DNA from: Rhodobacteraceae bacterium UBA1943
GTDB lineage: Bacteria; Pseudomonadota; Alphaproteobacteria; Rhodobacterales; Rhodobacteraceae
Reading direction: 5' to 3'
NCBI GenBank assembly: GCA_002336845.1
Contig: DDEX01000012.1
Coordinates: 1-24,702 of the forward strand
DNA length: 24,702 bases
The notes beneath the pieces were generated by a model. The model did not search any database and had not been told where the DNA came from. It saw only the letters and a list, made by a program, of their open reading frames with translations. How positions within the stretch are numbered: the stretch's first letter is position 1; each line of letters opens with the position of its first letter. Made by a program: the position numbers and the translations under genes. Positions 23,647 to 24,702 of the stretch are shown here, one piece after another.

Positions 23647-24702
23647 ATGACCGACGAAACGCCCACGACACCCCCCGACAGCCAGCCGCCCAAAAAGCAG
23701 GCCACCACCGTGACGGCGGGCACGCTGATCATGGGGACGTACGAGATTGAGCAACTGATCAACTCGGGCGGTATGGGCGAGGTTTACCGCGGCCGCAATA
23801 TCCATAACGGCGAGCCGGTGGCGATCAAGATCGTGCTGCCCGCGTTGGCGCACGACCCCAAGATCGTCGCACTGTTCCAGAAGGAATCGACCGTCCTGTC
23901 GCGTTTGGCGCATGAAGCCATCGTGCGTTATCACGTCTTCACCAATGACCCGACCATCGGCCGCCCCTGCATGGTGATGGAGTTCGTGTCCGGCCAGGCG
24001 CTGGCCGAACGGATCGAGCAGGGGCCGATGCCCTTGGAAGACGTGAAGACCATGCTGCGCCGCGTCGCATCCGGTCTGGACAAGGCGCATCGGGCGGGCG
24101 TGGTTCACCGCGACCTGTCGCCAGACAATGTGATCCTGGAAGAAGGCTCGGTCGAACATGCGAAGCTGATCGACTTCGGCATTGCGAAATCATCCAACTT
24201 CGGCTCGGGCACGCTGTTGCAGGGCCAGTTCGCGGGCAAGTTCAACTGGGTCTCGCCCGAGCAGCTTGGCGCCTATGGCGGGCAGGTCGATGGCCGGTCC
24301 GACATCTATTCGCTGGCACTGATCACGGCGGCGGCCAGCAAGGGCGAGGTGCTGCCGATGGGCGCCTCGATCGTCGATGCCGTCTCCAAGCGGTCCTCGG
24401 TGCCCGATCTGTCTGGGGTGGACCCGGCGCTGGTGCCGCTGCTGGCGTGGATGCTGCAACCCGATCCGGGCCAGCGCGCCGAAAGCATGGCAAAGGTGAT
24501 TGCCGCGCTGGACAATCCCGCGCTGCTGCCACAGCCCACTGCCCCTGCCACGGCAGTACCCGACCCCAACCGCACGGTGATTGAACCCCTGCCGGTGGCA
24601 ACCACGCCGCCGCCCATTTCGTCACCACCTGTGCAGACAGCCCCGCCACCGGCCACAAGCTGGCAGGCGCGGCCCCAGACCACCCCGCCCGAGGGCGCGA
24701 CC
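23647..24702 (+). CDS. ppkA: T6SS Ser/Thr protein kinase PpkA, C-terminus beyond window
   Basis: This is the eukaryotic-like kinase that phosphorylates T6SS components on threonine. The visible 352 residues have no stop before the window ends. Residues 1-30 are a Thr/Pro-rich leader. The kinase domain (about 31-290) shows the glycine loop INSGGMGEVYRG, the ATP lysine K61 in VAIK, E80, the catalytic loop HRDLSPDN with D156 and N161, DFG at 177-179 and SPEQ at 203-206. The usual lysine of HRDLKPEN is serine (S158). After the domain comes a Thr/Pro-rich tail with RTVIEPLP around T310, resembling the TssL N-terminal motifs. Family members often continue to a transmembrane segment and periplasmic sensor region, which would lie outside the window. 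The ATG is 2 bp after the pppA stop. Confidence 0.93.
   Translation, partial: MTDETPTTPPDSQPPKKQATTVTAGTLIMGTYEIEQLINSGGMGEVYRGRNIHNGEPVAIKIVLPALAHDPKIVALFQKESTVLSRLAHEAIVRYHVFTNDPTIGRPCMVMEFVSGQALAERIEQGPMPLEDVKTMLRRVASGLDKAHRAGVVHRDLSPDNVILEEGSVEHAKLIDFGIAKSSNFGSGTLLQGQFAGKFNWVSPEQLGAYGGQVDGRSDIYSLALITAAASKGEVLPMGASIVDAVSKRSSVPDLSGVDPALVPLLAWMLQPDPGQRAESMAKVIAALDNPALLPQPTAPATAVPDPNRTVIEPLPVATTPPPISSPPVQTAPPPATSWQARPQTTPPEGAT

Overview
The window is GC-rich, densely coded DNA from an alphaproteobacterium, most likely a member of the Rhodobacterales. That placement rests on the slt/dapA/smpB neighbourhood, a divergent mnmD and FAD-oxidoreductase pair, and a CCTAAATATCCC-type hairpin element that I recognise from that order. 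Genus and species cannot be read from the sequence. No stretch longer than 300 bases lacks a gene; the largest gap is 212 bp (9284-9495). I saw no tRNA, rRNA, CRISPR array, insertion sequence or integrase.

The first third (1-9283) is ordinary chromosomal housekeeping DNA. On the minus strand, dapA (lysine and cell-wall precursor synthesis) is followed by an EamA-type permease, smpB (trans-translation) and a small hydrophobic protein cut by the window edge. Divergent from dapA is a periplasmic lytic transglycosylase. It converges, with overlapping stop codons, on a second minus-strand unit, mnmD followed by two related EamA permeases. That unit has overlapping start and stop codons and is probably translationally coupled. 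Divergent from mnmD is a free-standing FAD oxidoreductase resembling the second half of the bifunctional enzyme MnmC. zapE closes this block.

The middle (9496-14817) is a single giant gene for a type V autotransporter. It has a signal peptide, a glycine/threonine/serine-rich passenger made of repeated beta-strand units, and a C-terminal outer-membrane barrel ending in phenylalanine. One passenger repeat is preserved at about 90% nucleotide identity in two places 891 bp apart.

The last part (14980-24702) is a tightly packed plus-strand type VI secretion (T6SS) operon: tssK (baseplate), an extended tssL (membrane complex with a peptidoglycan-binding domain), tssM (membrane complex ATPase-like protein), tagF (repressor), pppA (PP2C phosphatase) and ppkA (Ser/Thr kinase, cut by the window end). 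The last three form a threonine-phosphorylation switch. In Agrobacterium, that kinase phosphorylates TssL so that an FHA protein can dock and activate secretion. The most interesting feature here is the TssL N-terminus, about 195 residues of extra sequence. It contains three copies of a T-(V/I)-I-G motif around a long Gly/Phe/Gln/Pro-rich low-complexity stretch. A fourth, very similar motif lies in the tail of the kinase itself. This suggests multivalent phosphothreonine docking on a disordered tether, which is an inference that can be tested.
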